In this document: positions 53,908 to 64,000 of the stretch, piece after piece | Numbering within the stretch: position 1 is the first letter of the stretch | How the letters are laid out: each line of letters begins with the position of its first letter | NCBI GenBank assembly: GCA_030446305.1 | Contig: JASUSA010000006.1 | Span: 1 to 64,000, forward strand | DNA: 64,000 nucleotides | Origin: Clostridiales bacterium | GTDB taxonomy: Bacteria; Bacillota; Clostridia; Peptostreptococcales; Acidaminobacteraceae | Direction: 5' to 3' | The notes under the pieces: model-generated | Database searches by the model: none | Seen by the model: the letters and a program-made list of their open reading frames with translations, nothing else | Told to the model about the DNA's origin: nothing | Translations under genes and position numbers: made by a program

Positions 53908-55098
53908 ATGGGTAAAAGACTTTTTACGTCAGAATCAGTCACTGAAGGACATCCGGATAAAATATGTGATCAGATTTCGGATGCCATTTTAGATGCTATT
54001 TTTGAGCAGGATAAAAATGCACGCGTCGCTTGTGAAACGTCGGTAACGACGGGACTCGTGCTCATAGCAGGAGAGATTACGACGGATTGCTATGTGGATA
54101 TGCAGCATGTCGCACGCGAAACGATTAAAAGTATTGGCTATACAAGAGCCAAATACGGTTTTGACGGTGAAACCTGCGGTGTTCTCGTAGCGATTGACAA
54201 GCAGTCGTCTGATATTGCCATGGGCGTTGACGAAGCACTCGAGAAAAAAGACGGTAAAATGGTTGATGCCGTGGAAGCCATTGGCGCAGGCGATCAGGGC
54301 ATTATGTTCGGCTATGCCTGCAATGAAACGCCGGAATTAATGCCGCTGCCAATTTCATTGGCACACAAACTTGCTCGAAAGCTTTCAGAAGTTCGGAAAG
54401 ATGGCACGCTGCCATACCTGAGACCGGATGGCAAAACACAGGTAACAGTGGAATACGATGAGGATGGCAATCCTGCTCGCGTTGATACTGTGCTTATTTC
54501 AACACAGCATGACGAAGACGTAGAACGGGAACAAATTGAAACAGACCTCATTAAGTATGTGATTAAACCAATTATTTCAGAAGAACTGCTGGTGAATACG
54601 CGGTATTTTGTAAACCCAACAGGCCGATTTGTCATCGGCGGACCTCAGGGAGATGCGGGGTTAACAGGTCGAAAAATAATCGTCGATACGTATGGCGGCT
54701 ATGCACGTCATGGTGGCGGCGCGTTCTCGGGCAAAGACCCTACAAAAGTTGACCGATCTGCAGCCTATGCTGCGCGTTATGTTGCAAAGAATATCGTTGC
54801 GGCAGGGATTGCCGATAAATGTGAGATTGAACTCGCTTATGCGATCGGGGTTGCTTATCCGGTTTCAATCATGGTTGAAACATTTGGAACCGCTAAGATT
54901 AGTGAAGACGATATTTCAGAACTTATTGCGAAATACTTTGATTTAAGACCGGGTGCAATTATCAGAGATCTCGACCTGAGACGACCAATTTATAAACAAA
55001 CAGCGGCTTATGGTCATTTTGGCAGAACGGATATCGATTTGCCTTGGGAGCATACGGATAAAGCTGAAGTGCTTAGAAAAGCGGCATTTGGCGCATAA
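53908..55098 (+). CDS. metK: S-adenosylmethionine synthase
   Basis: [64 protein letters not shown]. Confidence 0.99.
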   Translation: MGKRLFTSESVTEGHPDKICDQISDAILDAIFEQDKNARVACETSVTTGLVLIAGEITTDCYVDMQHVARETIKSIGYTRAKYGFDGETCGVLVAIDKQSSDIAMGVDEALEKKDGKMVDAVEAIGAGDQGIMFGYACNETPELMPLPISLAHKLARKLSEVRKDGTLPYLRPDGKTQVTVEYDEDGNPARVDTVLISTQHDEDVEREQIETDLIKYVIKPIISEELLVNTRYFVNPTGRFVIGGPQGDAGLTGRKIIVDTYGGYARHGGGAFSGKDPTKVDRSAAYAARYVAKNIVAAGIADKCEIELAYAIGVAYPVSIMVETFGTAKISEDDISELIAKYFDLRPGAIIRDLDLRRPIYKQTAAYGHFGRTDIDLPWEHTDKAEVLRKAAFGA

Positions 55099-55186
55099 GG
55101 ATGTTTGTAAACATAACGTTGACGACTGTAACCTATTCATTTTAAAGGATACCGTCAATGTTGAAAAAGCATGCTTTGTTCAAAGG

Positions 55187-55216
55187 CATCGACAGAAAAT
55201 AGTCGATGTCTTTTTT
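55187..55216 (+). terminator. metK terminator
   Basis: CATCGAC-AGAAAATA-GTCGATG-TCTTTTTT. Confidence 0.85.
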
Positions 55217-55290
55217 ACATAAAATGGGAATTTGGCTTTCGCGGCGGAATCCTTTATGGTAGAATGAGATCAGTGCAGGAGGACGTCCAA

Positions 55291-57582
55291 GTGGAAACGT
55301 ATATCGGAATCATAGATGAAATTATATACTATAACGATGACAACGGCTATGCCGTTGCGGTATTGACAACAGAAGATGATTCGATCAGCATTAAAGGCAT
55401 TATGCCGTTTATCAATTACGGCGATCAGCTGAAAGTCGTCGGTGAATTGGACGATCACGCTCAATATGGCATGCAGTTAAAAGTGAAATATGTCGAGCAC
55501 GTTAAGCCTACAGATGAAGCATCCCTGCATCGGTACTTGGCGTCGGGCGTCATTAAGGGGATTGGCGAAGCAACGGCTCAGCTGCTCATCGAGGCATTTG
55601 GCAAGGATGTACTGGACGTCATTCAGTATACACCGGAAAAACTGCTTTCGATTTCGGGAATCGGCCCTAAGAAACTCGAGCAGATTATCGAATCGTACCG
55701 AGAACAATATGAACTAAGAGATTTTATCATCTATTTTCAGAATTTGAATTTAAGCGTTGCCAACGCCATGCGCATTTATCGCCAATTGGGCTATGAAGCC
55801 ATGCAGATGGTCGAACGCAATCCATATATACTGGCAGAAACAGTTAGCGGCATTGGTTTTAAAGTAGCTGACCGCATTGCTGAAGGAATGGGCATTGACC
55901 GCCACTCTCCCTATCGCATTAAAGCGGGGATTCAATATGTTCTGCAGCAGTTTGCTTCAGAAGGGCATACCTATATGCCGCTTGATATGTTGGCAAAACG
56001 TGTTGCCATGACCCTTCAGGTGGTCGAGTCGGACGTGGCGATAATCGTTCGTGATGCGGCAATGGGCGGTGCAGTATTTCTGGAAACACAAGACGAGTAT
56101 TCGCAGGGAGACTTGGATTTGGGTATGGTGGATCAAGCGGTGTTGTCAGAAGGAAGTGCTACAGGTGCAGATCATTTGATCAGGGTATTTTTACCGGCTT
56201 ATTACTATGCCGAACAGCATGTCGCAGAAAAACTGTATCAACTGGTATCAGAAGTTCAGCCGCTGACACTGGATAACTTCGATACATTTATTGAACGCTT
56301 TGAACGAGACAAGGGCATCGCTTTAGGTGATAAGCAAAAGCAGGCCATTGAACGTGCTGTTGCCAGCGGTGTTTTTACCATCACAGGCGGGCCCGGAACC
56401 GGCAAGACAACGATTATCAATGCTGTTCTCGAAGCTTATGAATCTCAGGATAAGCGCATAGCACTGATGGCGCCAACAGGACGTGCTGCAAAGCGCATGA
56501 CTGAAGCGACGCGCCGAGAGGCGAAAACGATACATCGGGTACTTGAATTTCAGGGCGAATTTGAATTTGCCAGAAATGAAACCAATCCTATTGAAGCAGA
56601 TGTCATTATTGTCGATGAAATATCCATGGTCGATATCATACTGATGTATCGTCTGCTGGATGCGATCAGCGCCGGGGCACATCTGATACTGGTAGGGGAT
56701 GCAGATCAGCTGCCCTCTGTGGGAGCGGGGCGCGTTTTGGATGATATTCTAAGAAGTGGCCTCATTCCCTTTATTGCGCTGGATGAAATTTACAGGCAAG
56801 CGGATACCTCGCTGATCACCGTGAATGCACATCGCATTAATCATGGTGAAATGCCATTGCTCAATCAGAAAGACAAAGACTTCTTTTTTATTGGCAGATC
56901 AAAACCGGCACTCATATTAAATGAACTGGAAGCGCTGGTTTCAACGCGCCTAAAAGATTATTACGGCCTTTCACCGCTGGAAGACATACAGGTGCTGGCG
57001 CCAATGAAGAATTCGCCAATTGGTGTGACCGCTTTAAATACAATGCTCCAAAAGATTTTAAATCCGGAAACAAAGCAAAAAACACAGCATCAGTTTGGCA
57101 ATATGATGCTGCGAGAAGGCGACAAAGTGATGCAGACAAGGAATAACTACAACCTCGAATGGACGACGGCTGACGGCGAGGAAGGGCAGGGCGTCTTTAA
57201 TGGGGATATCGGTTTTGTTCAAACGATTGACCTCGATACGCGGACAGTGGCTGTCCTCTTTGATGGCGAGCGTGAAGTCGTTTATGATTTTCCCGTTGTG
57301 GATGAGCTGATTCATGCCTATGCGATTACCGTTCACAAGAGTCAGGGCAGTGAATTTAGGGCTGTTCTGATGCCAATGGGTTTTGCGCCGCCAATGCTCA
57401 TGAGCCGAAATATTCTCTATACGGCCATTACGCGTGCAAGGGATCTTGTTATTCTCGTCGGCGACAAGCGTGCCATGGGTGAGATGATTCAACGGGATCA
57501 GGAACTCAATCGCTGTTCCGGCCTTTATGATCGACTGATGCGGCTTAAATTACTTTCAAAAGGGATGAATGGAGATCATTGA
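55291..57582 (+). CDS. recD2: RecD2-type SF1B ATP-dependent DNA helicase
   Basis: N-terminal HhH GVIKGIGEATAQLL; ITGGPGTGKTTIINAVLEAY; AYAITVHKSQGSEFRAV. GTG start after CAGGAGG. Confidence 0.93.
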   Translation: METYIGIIDEIIYYNDDNGYAVAVLTTEDDSISIKGIMPFINYGDQLKVVGELDDHAQYGMQLKVKYVEHVKPTDEASLHRYLASGVIKGIGEATAQLLIEAFGKDVLDVIQYTPEKLLSISGIGPKKLEQIIESYREQYELRDFIIYFQNLNLSVANAMRIYRQLGYEAMQMVERNPYILAETVSGIGFKVADRIAEGMGIDRHSPYRIKAGIQYVLQQFASEGHTYMPLDMLAKRVAMTLQVVESDVAIIVRDAAMGGAVFLETQDEYSQGDLDLGMVDQAVLSEGSATGADHLIRVFLPAYYYAEQHVAEKLYQLVSEVQPLTLDNFDTFIERFERDKGIALGDKQKQAIERAVASGVFTITGGPGTGKTTIINAVLEAYESQDKRIALMAPTGRAAKRMTEATRREAKTIHRVLEFQGEFEFARNETNPIEADVIIVDEISMVDIILMYRLLDAISAGAHLILVGDADQLPSVGAGRVLDDILRSGLIPFIALDEIYRQADTSLITVNAHRINHGEMPLLNQKDKDFFFIGRSKPALILNELEALVSTRLKDYYGLSPLEDIQVLAPMKNSPIGVTALNTMLQKILNPETKQKTQHQFGNMMLREGDKVMQTRNNYNLEWTTADGEEGQGVFNGDIGFVQTIDLDTRTVAVLFDGEREVVYDFPVVDELIHAYAITVHKSQGSEFRAVLMPMGFAPPMLMSRNILYTAITRARDLVILVGDKRAMGEMIQRDQELNRCSGLYDRLMRLKLLSKGMNGDH

Positions 57583-57583
57583 A

Positions 57584-58360
57584 ATGACAATAAAAACACC
57601 TCTGACATTTTCAAAGGCTTCGCGAACTTTGCGAAAGTCGATACTGGACTTGACTTTTCCGATTCATGTACAGTGTGCACTTTGTGAAGATGAGATTAGC
57701 GGCGAATCATACTTTTGCGAATCGTGTATGGCGAAGACGCTGGTGTTGAGTGATCAGATTTGTATGAAATGCGGGAGGCCGCTTGAACTGCCGCGCGAGC
57801 ACTATCGTGCCTATGGCGGCAATTGTTCCATTTGCCAGACGCATTTTTCTTATATAAAGTACCATCGCGCCTTTACACTTTATGAGGGGCGTGCCAAACA
57901 GCTGCTGCTCAGCATCAAGTACAAGGGCAATCTTCAATATACCCCCATTATTGCAGAAGGGATGGCGCATGCGCTCAGACAAAGCCCTTTTGACGGTGCT
58001 GTCGATTTAATTGTACCGGTTCCCATTCACAAGCGCCGGCGATTGTTTCGGGGTTTTAATCAAGCAGAAATTTATGCGAATGCCATGAATGCGCATGATC
58101 CGGAATTGCCGGTTGTAAGTTTACTGAAACGCATAAAACCCACGAAAAAATTAAAAAACCTTGATAAAGAATCTAGGAATAAAATGATGGAGAATGCTAT
58201 AATAATAGAAAAGTCTATGGTGCATTTGGTTGCGGGAAAATCAGTGCTGCTTGTGGACGATATTTTTACAACGGGGGCGACGCTGAATGCGTGTGCTCGT
58301 GTTTTGTACGAAAACGGCGCAAATGCTATTTTTGCAATAACCTTTGCAATGGGGAAATAA
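57584..58360 (+). CDS. ComF family protein
   Basis: Zn-finger CALCEDEIS...CMKCGRPLE and PRTase motif VLLVDDIFTTGATLNACARVL. Confidence 0.92.
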   Translation: MTIKTPLTFSKASRTLRKSILDLTFPIHVQCALCEDEISGESYFCESCMAKTLVLSDQICMKCGRPLELPREHYRAYGGNCSICQTHFSYIKYHRAFTLYEGRAKQLLLSIKYKGNLQYTPIIAEGMAHALRQSPFDGAVDLIVPVPIHKRRRLFRGFNQAEIYANAMNAHDPELPVVSLLKRIKPTKKLKNLDKESRNKMMENAIIIEKSMVHLVAGKSVLLVDDIFTTGATLNACARVLYENGANAIFAITFAMGK

Positions 58361-58425
58361 ATGCGTGTAAAAGATTGTTTAGGGGTATTGTATAGATATA
58401 CGAGTGCTTCATAAGGAGTGATAAA

Positions 58426-58836
58426 ATGAGTGAAAATAAGCTGAACAGTTTGAGAAATTGTAAGAAGTGCGGAAGATTGTTTTCATCCGTTGATGGCAGT
58501 GCTCTTTGTTCGAGATGTAATGACAACGTCGATGATTCCTTTACCAGAGTTCGGGAATACATTTATGACAACCCAACATCCAGTGTCAAAGACGTTAGCC
58601 ATGGCACCGGCGTTGATGCAGATGCGATCCTTAAATGGATTAGAGAAGGTAAAATAACACTGGCCGATAATTCGAATATCGCTTTTTGTGAACGATGCGG
58701 TTCACCGACAGAGGGATCTCGCTTTTGCGGCAAATGTGTCAGGGAACTGACAAATGGTCTCAAAAAAGGGATACAGGATACCGCTGGGCCTGCCATTAAA
58801 CACCGCGGCATGCATATCAAAGAAGAAAAAGAATAA
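58426..58836 (+). CDS. flagellar operon protein, YvyF/TIGR03826-like
   Basis: NCKKCGRLFSSVDGSALCSRCND ... CERCGSPTEGSRFCGKCVREL; upstream of flgM as in Bacillus. Confidence 0.8.
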   Translation: MSENKLNSLRNCKKCGRLFSSVDGSALCSRCNDNVDDSFTRVREYIYDNPTSSVKDVSHGTGVDADAILKWIREGKITLADNSNIAFCERCGSPTEGSRFCGKCVRELTNGLKKGIQDTAGPAIKHRGMHIKEEKE

Positions 58837-58863
58837 ACTTTTTAAAATTAATACAATTAGTGC

Positions 58864-58890
58864 TAAACTCACCCCCATTTGTGCCGATAG
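58864..58890 (+). promoter_or_regulatory. sigma-D (FliA) promoter of flgM
   Basis: TAAA-15 nt-GCCGATAG. Confidence 0.88.
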
Positions 58891-58925
58891 ATATAGTGAA
58901 CAAAGAAATCGGTCGGATGGGGGTG
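58870..58925 (+). promoter_or_regulatory. inverted repeat enclosing sigma-D promoter elements and sequestering the flgM SD
   Basis: CACCCCCAT (58870-58878) / ATGGGGGTG (58917-58925), nested CCGAT (58884-58888) / ATCGG (58908-58912). Confidence 0.75.
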
Positions 58926-58930
58926 TTTCT

Positions 58931-59200
58931 ATGAGAATTAACGGTAACCCTAATATACAAAGTGTATTAAAGAGTTATGGACAGAATGTCAAGAAAACCG
59001 AAGAAGTTGAAAAAAGCGGCTTTGTAAATGACAAAGTTGAAATTTCCGATGAAGCAAAGGCATATCAGGTTGCCATGCAGGCGGCAAAGGCAGATTCCAG
59101 TGATCGGTCTGAAAAAGTAGCGGCCATTAAAGCGCAAGTAAACGCCGGCACTTACAAAGTCAGCGCAGAAGCATTAGCGGAAAAAATATTAAAAGGCTAA
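58931..59200 (+). CDS. flgM: anti-sigma-28 factor FlgM
   Basis: MRINGNPNIQSVLKSYGQNVKK...DKVEISDEAKAYQVA...VNAGTYKVSAEALAEKILKG. ORF-track start 58754 is too early. Confidence 0.93.
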   Translation: MRINGNPNIQSVLKSYGQNVKKTEEVEKSGFVNDKVEISDEAKAYQVAMQAAKADSSDRSEKVAAIKAQVNAGTYKVSAEALAEKILKG

Positions 59201-59288
59201 GAGGTCGCCCGTTTAGACGGGGCGCCACAACATTAAATGGATATGTTTTACATAATACGAATTTAATGTTAATAGAAGGAGTGCATGA

Positions 59289-59783
59289 ATGTCAAAGAGT
59301 ATCGATCAATTGATTTTGACCTTAAATAAAGAGAGCGATATCTATGCTGAAGTATTGGAACTTTCAAAGAAAAAGCGCGAAGCGATTAAAGCCAATGCAT
59401 TAGATGAATTATCCGAAATAACGACTTACGAACAAGGACTCGTTGTGACGCTCTTTAAGCTGGAAGAAATCAGAGAAAAAGTCGTCGATATGGTCATGCG
59501 TGAAAATCATATTGAGACAGCAGAAAATTTAACAGAAATAACAAAGAGCCTGTCCTATGAAGATCGCTCAAAAGTGCTGAACGCTAAAGACAGGCTGATG
59601 GTACTCGTGAAGAATGTAACAGAAGAAAATCGTTTTAATAATCGCGTCTTGGAAGAGCGGCTTCAATTGATCAATCTCAATATCGAACTCATGACACAAA
59701 TTGGCGATGACAGCGGCAAGTACAACCGTAAAGCTGTCAGCGAAGATCAAGAGCATAAATCCATCTTTGACCGACGCGTTTAA
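59289..59783 (+). CDS. flgN: FlgN family flagellar chaperone
   Basis: Helical protein between flgM and flgK. Confidence 0.82.
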   Translation: MSKSIDQLILTLNKESDIYAEVLELSKKKREAIKANALDELSEITTYEQGLVVTLFKLEEIREKVVDMVMRENHIETAENLTEITKSLSYEDRSKVLNAKDRLMVLVKNVTEENRFNNRVLEERLQLINLNIELMTQIGDDSGKYNRKAVSEDQEHKSIFDRRV

Positions 59784-59801
59784 ACGTGTTGTTAATGAAA
59801 A

Positions 59802-59831
59802 AACGCGCGTCATAACCATATGACGCGCGTT
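59802..59831. terminator. strong hairpin between flgN and flgK
   Basis: AACGCGCGTCAT-AACCAT-ATGACGCGCGTT, weak T-tract. Confidence 0.6.
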
Positions 59832-59883
59832 ATTTAAATCGGATAAAAAAACAGGCACGGATGCATGAAGAGGAGTGTGTATA

Positions 59884-61536
59884 ATGGCATCAGGATTTTT
59901 AGGACTGTCAATTTCATTATCGGGATTATTTGCGAATCAGCGTTCCCTGTCTGTCGTCGCGCACAACATCGCCAATGCCAGCACAGAAGGTTATTCGAGA
60001 CAGGTGATGAATACAGAGGCGTATAGTCCTGAAGTATTACCCGGCGGCATGGGAACACTGGGAACAGGTGTCAACGTGACTGCTGTGAAACAGGTTAGAG
60101 ATGAGTATCTCGATAACAAATACCGTGAAGAAAATTCTTCGTTGGCGGAATGGGAAGCGCGGGCAGATGTGTTGAAGCAGATTGAAAGTATTTTTAACGA
60201 ACCTTCTGATACCAGTATTGGTGAACTGTTAGACGGCTATTACGAAGCACTTCAAACACTTTCGACAGAACCGGAAAACTTAACGGCGCGCACTTTGGTC
60301 AGGCAGACAACGATTGCACTTACTGAAGGCGTCGGCATTATTTCACAGTCGCTAAAGGATTTGCAGTCTGAACTCAATTTTCAGTTCAAAGAGTCTGTAG
60401 ATGAAGTCAACAGCTATGCCGAGCAAATTGCACAGCTAAATGAGACCATTTACAAAGCGGAGCTAGAAGGCGGCAGAGCCAATGATTTGCGCGACCAGCG
60501 AAATGTGTTGGTCGACAAGCTATCGGAACTTGTACCGGTAGATTATTATGAAGATGAACAAAATCGCTTTTTCGTACTCGTCGGTGGGCACCAACTGGTG
60601 GCACACTATCGTGCAGACAGCATCGAAATGATTGAGCGGACAGATAAAATGCATGAAGATGATGGCGAAGGACTTGTCGATATCAAATGGGCAGATGGCA
60701 ATGATGTTAATGTAGATACCGGTAAAGTAGCGGGGCTGCTGAGCATTCGAGATAATATCGAAGGTGACAATAAGGGGATTCCTTATTATCTTGATCGATT
60801 AAATGAATTTGTCGACGTCTTGTCCAATACGATGAATGAAATTCACGAAACCGGATTTGGACTTGACGGTTCAACCGGGAATTATATGTTTACCATTGAC
60901 AATATGAGCACAGCAGAGTATCAACAATATTTACTAACAGAAGGGCTTAACGGTGGCGCGGCGCTTGACATTACCTCGTCGGTGATGGATGGTGTTGCCG
61001 CGTTAAATGAAGATGAACAGCAAAGTGCTATCAATGCGAATATCAAAGCAATTTTAGCGAATAATCCCGATTATAAAGATAAATCCGTTAAACTCATTAA
61101 TGGCAATTATTATGTGACTGATCGCGTTAAGGCGACGGAGATTACCATTGCTTCGGATTTGGAGGATTTGAATAAAATCTCAGCATCGGCAGATATTGAA
61201 GATATTCCAGGTGGGACAGATAAAATACTTGAAATGGTTGCAACGCGTTATAACACAACCCTTTATGATTGGGGGGCGCCAGAAGATTTTATTAAATCGC
61301 TCGTTTCTAACTTAGGGGTTGATGCAGCGCAGGCTAACAGAATGCTAAAGAATCAAGAAGCCCTTGTGAATGAATATGAAACTTCCAGACAATCAGTACA
61401 AGGCGTTTCGCTGGATGAAGAAATGGCGAACATGATCAAATTCCAATCGGCGTATAATGCAAATGCCAGAATGGTCAATGTTTACGATGAGATGCTGGAC
61501 TTGATAGTCAACAGACTCGGAACATCGGGCAGATAG
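59884..61536 (+). CDS. flgK: flagellar hook-associated protein FlgK
   Basis: GLSISLSGLFANQRSLSVVAHNIANASTEGYSRQ; C-terminal MIKFQSAYNANARMVNVYDEMLDLIVNRLG. Confidence 0.97.
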   Translation: MASGFLGLSISLSGLFANQRSLSVVAHNIANASTEGYSRQVMNTEAYSPEVLPGGMGTLGTGVNVTAVKQVRDEYLDNKYREENSSLAEWEARADVLKQIESIFNEPSDTSIGELLDGYYEALQTLSTEPENLTARTLVRQTTIALTEGVGIISQSLKDLQSELNFQFKESVDEVNSYAEQIAQLNETIYKAELEGGRANDLRDQRNVLVDKLSELVPVDYYEDEQNRFFVLVGGHQLVAHYRADSIEMIERTDKMHEDDGEGLVDIKWADGNDVNVDTGKVAGLLSIRDNIEGDNKGIPYYLDRLNEFVDVLSNTMNEIHETGFGLDGSTGNYMFTIDNMSTAEYQQYLLTEGLNGGAALDITSSVMDGVAALNEDEQQSAINANIKAILANNPDYKDKSVKLINGNYYVTDRVKATEITIASDLEDLNKISASADIEDIPGGTDKILEMVATRYNTTLYDWGAPEDFIKSLVSNLGVDAAQANRMLKNQEALVNEYETSRQSVQGVSLDEEMANMIKFQSAYNANARMVNVYDEMLDLIVNRLGTSGR

Positions 61537-61546
61537 GAGTAATCGC

Positions 61547-63145
61547 ATGAGAATTACAAATAGTATGATGATTTCGGATATGCTTTGGAACTCAAATCGC
61601 AATTTAAATTCACTTTCAAAATATCAAAATCAACTCTCATCAGGACAGCAGATTTCCAGACCGTCTGATGATCCGGTGGGGATTACAAAGGTGCTGAAGT
61701 ATAAAACAGATATTCGTGCTGCAGAGCAGTACAGTGATAATATTACAACATCACTTGGCTGGCTGGAAGTCTCTGAGAGTTCCACGGACGATGTGAAGGA
61801 AATTCTTCAGCGCGTTAGAGAGCTTACTGTGCAGGCAGCCAATGGCACCAACACCGATGAAGACACACAGAAGATTATGACAGAGGTAGAACAGCTAAGA
61901 GAAGAAATTATATCACTGGGGAATTCAACGATCGCAGGCCGCTATATTTTTTCAGGACTGGAAACAGACGAACCGCTTTTTAATGATGACGGCACTTACA
62001 ATATTGCAATGACATCACAGCGTGTCAAAGAAAAAAATACCATCAATTTTGAAGTTTATGTCAATGAAGTCATGGATGTTGCCACCTATCCAACCGACAT
62101 CTTTGGGATCGGTGAAGATACGAGCTTTTATAATGGGCTTATTTCCTATGGCAGTACAGAGACAACAGCTTCTACACGGAGTAAAATGGCTTTAAATGTG
62201 GATCTGACAAATGATTATGAAGCGACTGGTGAAGCGGTGGCTATTCATGTGGGGACAGCTAATTACGATGTGGATATGACGCTACTGGCACAGTCGCAAA
62301 ACGATCCATTGACAAAATCAGATATGCTTGCGGCACTTCAAGATGCTTCTGATGGAAGTGGTGGTGTCCTTTCTGATGTTGCAACCGTCTATTATGATCA
62401 GAACGATAAACTGATCGTCGAAGCTAAAGTCTATGGTAGTGGAATCATTATTACGAATACAAGTGCCTCAGCTGGGGTTTCCGTCTCAAGCAATACTACG
62501 GGATTAGATGAGGGAACAAATGTCTTTACAAGCGATGTCGCGTTGCACGATGCGGATATCGCCAATGCGGAGGATGTTAATACGCTTATGCTGACACTTA
62601 ATGGCGAGCAAAAAGCGATTAGTGTTGATTTTTCATCACTTTCGACAGTAGCTGACTATGCCATAGCACTTCAAGCAGAAATAGATTCGCAATTTCCATC
62701 AAGTGGAATAACAGTGGCTGGCACGGATGGCAGTAACTTAACGTTTACTATCGATGGTGCTGCAGATGGTTCCGTTAATACCTTAGAAGTTGATTATGTT
62801 GTTTCCAATGAAAGTAGTCTTATCAACGATTTAGATGAATTGATTACAGCACTTGAAACAGATGATTCAGATGTTCTTAGCAATATGATTGGCAGAATGG
62901 ATGATAACTTAGATCAAGTCTTGACAGCCTTAGGCGATATTGGTGGTAAGACAAATCGTATTGAGTTTATCAGTTCCAGAGTTAAAGATAACATTATTAC
63001 ATTTACATCACTGTTAAGTGATGTGCAGGACGTCGATATGGCACAGGCCATTATGTGGTATAAAAACCTTGAAAATGTTTACAAAGCTTCTTTATCGGTT
63101 GGTGCACAGGTCATCCAGCCTTCTTTAGTAGACTTTATTTCTTAA
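61547..63145 (+). CDS. flgL: flagellar hook-associated protein FlgL, enlarged
   Basis: MRITNSMMISDMLWNSNRNLNSLSKYQNQLSSGQQISRPSDDPVGITKVLKYKTDI; 532 aa with a ~200-aa central insertion. Confidence 0.95.
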   Translation: MRITNSMMISDMLWNSNRNLNSLSKYQNQLSSGQQISRPSDDPVGITKVLKYKTDIRAAEQYSDNITTSLGWLEVSESSTDDVKEILQRVRELTVQAANGTNTDEDTQKIMTEVEQLREEIISLGNSTIAGRYIFSGLETDEPLFNDDGTYNIAMTSQRVKEKNTINFEVYVNEVMDVATYPTDIFGIGEDTSFYNGLISYGSTETTASTRSKMALNVDLTNDYEATGEAVAIHVGTANYDVDMTLLAQSQNDPLTKSDMLAALQDASDGSGGVLSDVATVYYDQNDKLIVEAKVYGSGIIITNTSASAGVSVSSNTTGLDEGTNVFTSDVALHDADIANAEDVNTLMLTLNGEQKAISVDFSSLSTVADYAIALQAEIDSQFPSSGITVAGTDGSNLTFTIDGAADGSVNTLEVDYVVSNESSLINDLDELITALETDDSDVLSNMIGRMDDNLDQVLTALGDIGGKTNRIEFISSRVKDNIITFTSLLSDVQDVDMAQAIMWYKNLENVYKASLSVGAQVIQPSLVDFIS

Positions 63146-63222
63146 AAACGATAAGATAAGATTAAGGCGTATGTATGTGGGTATTTGCATGAATGCCATT
63201 TCGCTTGAAAGGAAGTGAAAGA

Positions 63223-63792
63223 ATGCCTATTCAAATACAATCGACAAGAGCTCAGCTATCAGTTCAAACGGTCAATGCGTCACTTGAGATGCAAGGGAAT
63301 GGCGGCCAAGTGCTAGCACTTGACACAGAGCGGGGATCGCTAGAAATGGAATCGACATCACCAGAAATTGAGATTGATCAAACGGCGTGCTTTGCAGAGT
63401 GTGGATTAAAAAATATTAAAGACTTCATGGCAGATTCTGTCGCATACGGACAACAAAAGTTTCAAGAAGGTGTTGCGAGAATTGTAGCGGATGGGAATCA
63501 GATGGCTGCGATCGAAAATAAAGCAGACCCAATTCCAGATCAGGCCATTCAGAATGCCTATACCATGTTTGAGCACGAGTTTAATTATGATGCCATTCCG
63601 AAATCGAGACCAAGTATTACCTTAAAAGAAGGTGATGTCAATTATCAGTATCAGCCAGCTAGGGTGAATAATCGTACGGTTTCGCGAAAAGTTGAAAATA
63701 ATTTTACGCCGGGAAGGGTTGAAATTGCTGTTGCTGAGTATGGTAAAGTAACGATTTCATATGATTCATCCAGTCTTAGTTATCATATATAG
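63223..63792 (+). CDS. DUF6470 family protein
   Basis: IQIQSTRAQLSVQTVNASLEMQ, INYQYQPA-like VNYQYQPARV; between flgL and fliW. Confidence 0.8.
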   Translation: MPIQIQSTRAQLSVQTVNASLEMQGNGGQVLALDTERGSLEMESTSPEIEIDQTACFAECGLKNIKDFMADSVAYGQQKFQEGVARIVADGNQMAAIENKADPIPDQAIQNAYTMFEHEFNYDAIPKSRPSITLKEGDVNYQYQPARVNNRTVSRKVENNFTPGRVEIAVAEYGKVTISYDSSSLSYHI

Positions 63793-63803
63793 GAGGCCTT
63801 GAA

Positions 63804-64000
63804 ATGGAGATGAAAACAGCACATCTGGGGACGATTCAATACGAGGAAAACAATATTATCGTTTTTGAAGATGGAATCCCAGGCTTTGAAGATGAAAAGG
63901 ATTTTATCATTGTTTTATCCAATGATCCGGAATTACCTTTTCACTATTTGCAGTCGGTTAAAAGGGAGGGTGTCTCTTTTATGATCACGAACCCCTTTAT
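63804..64000 (+). CDS. fliW: flagellar assembly factor FliW, truncated by window end
   Basis: Reading from ATG 63804: MEMKTAHLGTIQYEENNIIVFEDGIPGFEDEKDFIIVLSNDPELPFHYLQS. Confidence 0.93.
   Translation, partial: MEMKTAHLGTIQYEENNIIVFEDGIPGFEDEKDFIIVLSNDPELPFHYLQSVKREGVSFMITNPF

Noticed and set aside
59830-59870. Sigma-D promoter for flgK (TAAA...GCACGGAT)
   Set aside because: Spacing and -10 match are poor; flgK is probably read from the flgM promoter through the hairpin.

Overview
Chromosomal window from a motile, probably anaerobic Clostridia-type Firmicute. The lineage is inferred from gene content and order and was not searched. I see no rRNA, tRNA, CRISPR array or transposase. Most of the window is syntenic core genome. 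From left to right: a Fur-box methyltransferase / ABC solute-binding operon (minus strand); MscS; a Zn-ribbon/TM/AMIN-like protein; a two-component system; ddl-murF-hydrolase; an S-layer protein; pyrG; a GtrB-GtrA-GT39 cassette; kal-kce plus a LysR regulator; a transglutaminase protein; rho-rpmE-tdk-DUF1385-prmC-prfA; ywlC-rpiB-upp-comEB-tagO/mraY-mnaA; the complete F1Fo ATP synthase operon; murA; mreB/mbl; flgF/flgG/flgJ-like; pgcA; SAM-I riboswitch-metK; recD2; comF; and yvyF-flgM-flgN-flgK-flgL-DUF6470-fliW. The best hunting targets are: (1) an ATP synthase with a fused double-hairpin c-subunit whose second ion-site Glu is Gln, next to a normal Na+-type c-subunit, implying a hybrid Na+ c-ring; (2) the flgM start region, where an inverted repeat spanning a sigma-D promoter and the Shine-Dalgarno should hide the SD only in read-through transcripts; (3) a ~105-nt structured leader/sRNA ahead of pyrG, with a perfect palindromic operator exactly between -35 and -10 and mutually exclusive CCTTAAGG hairpins; (4) a near-perfect Fur box driving a methyltransferase and solute-binding protein pair.
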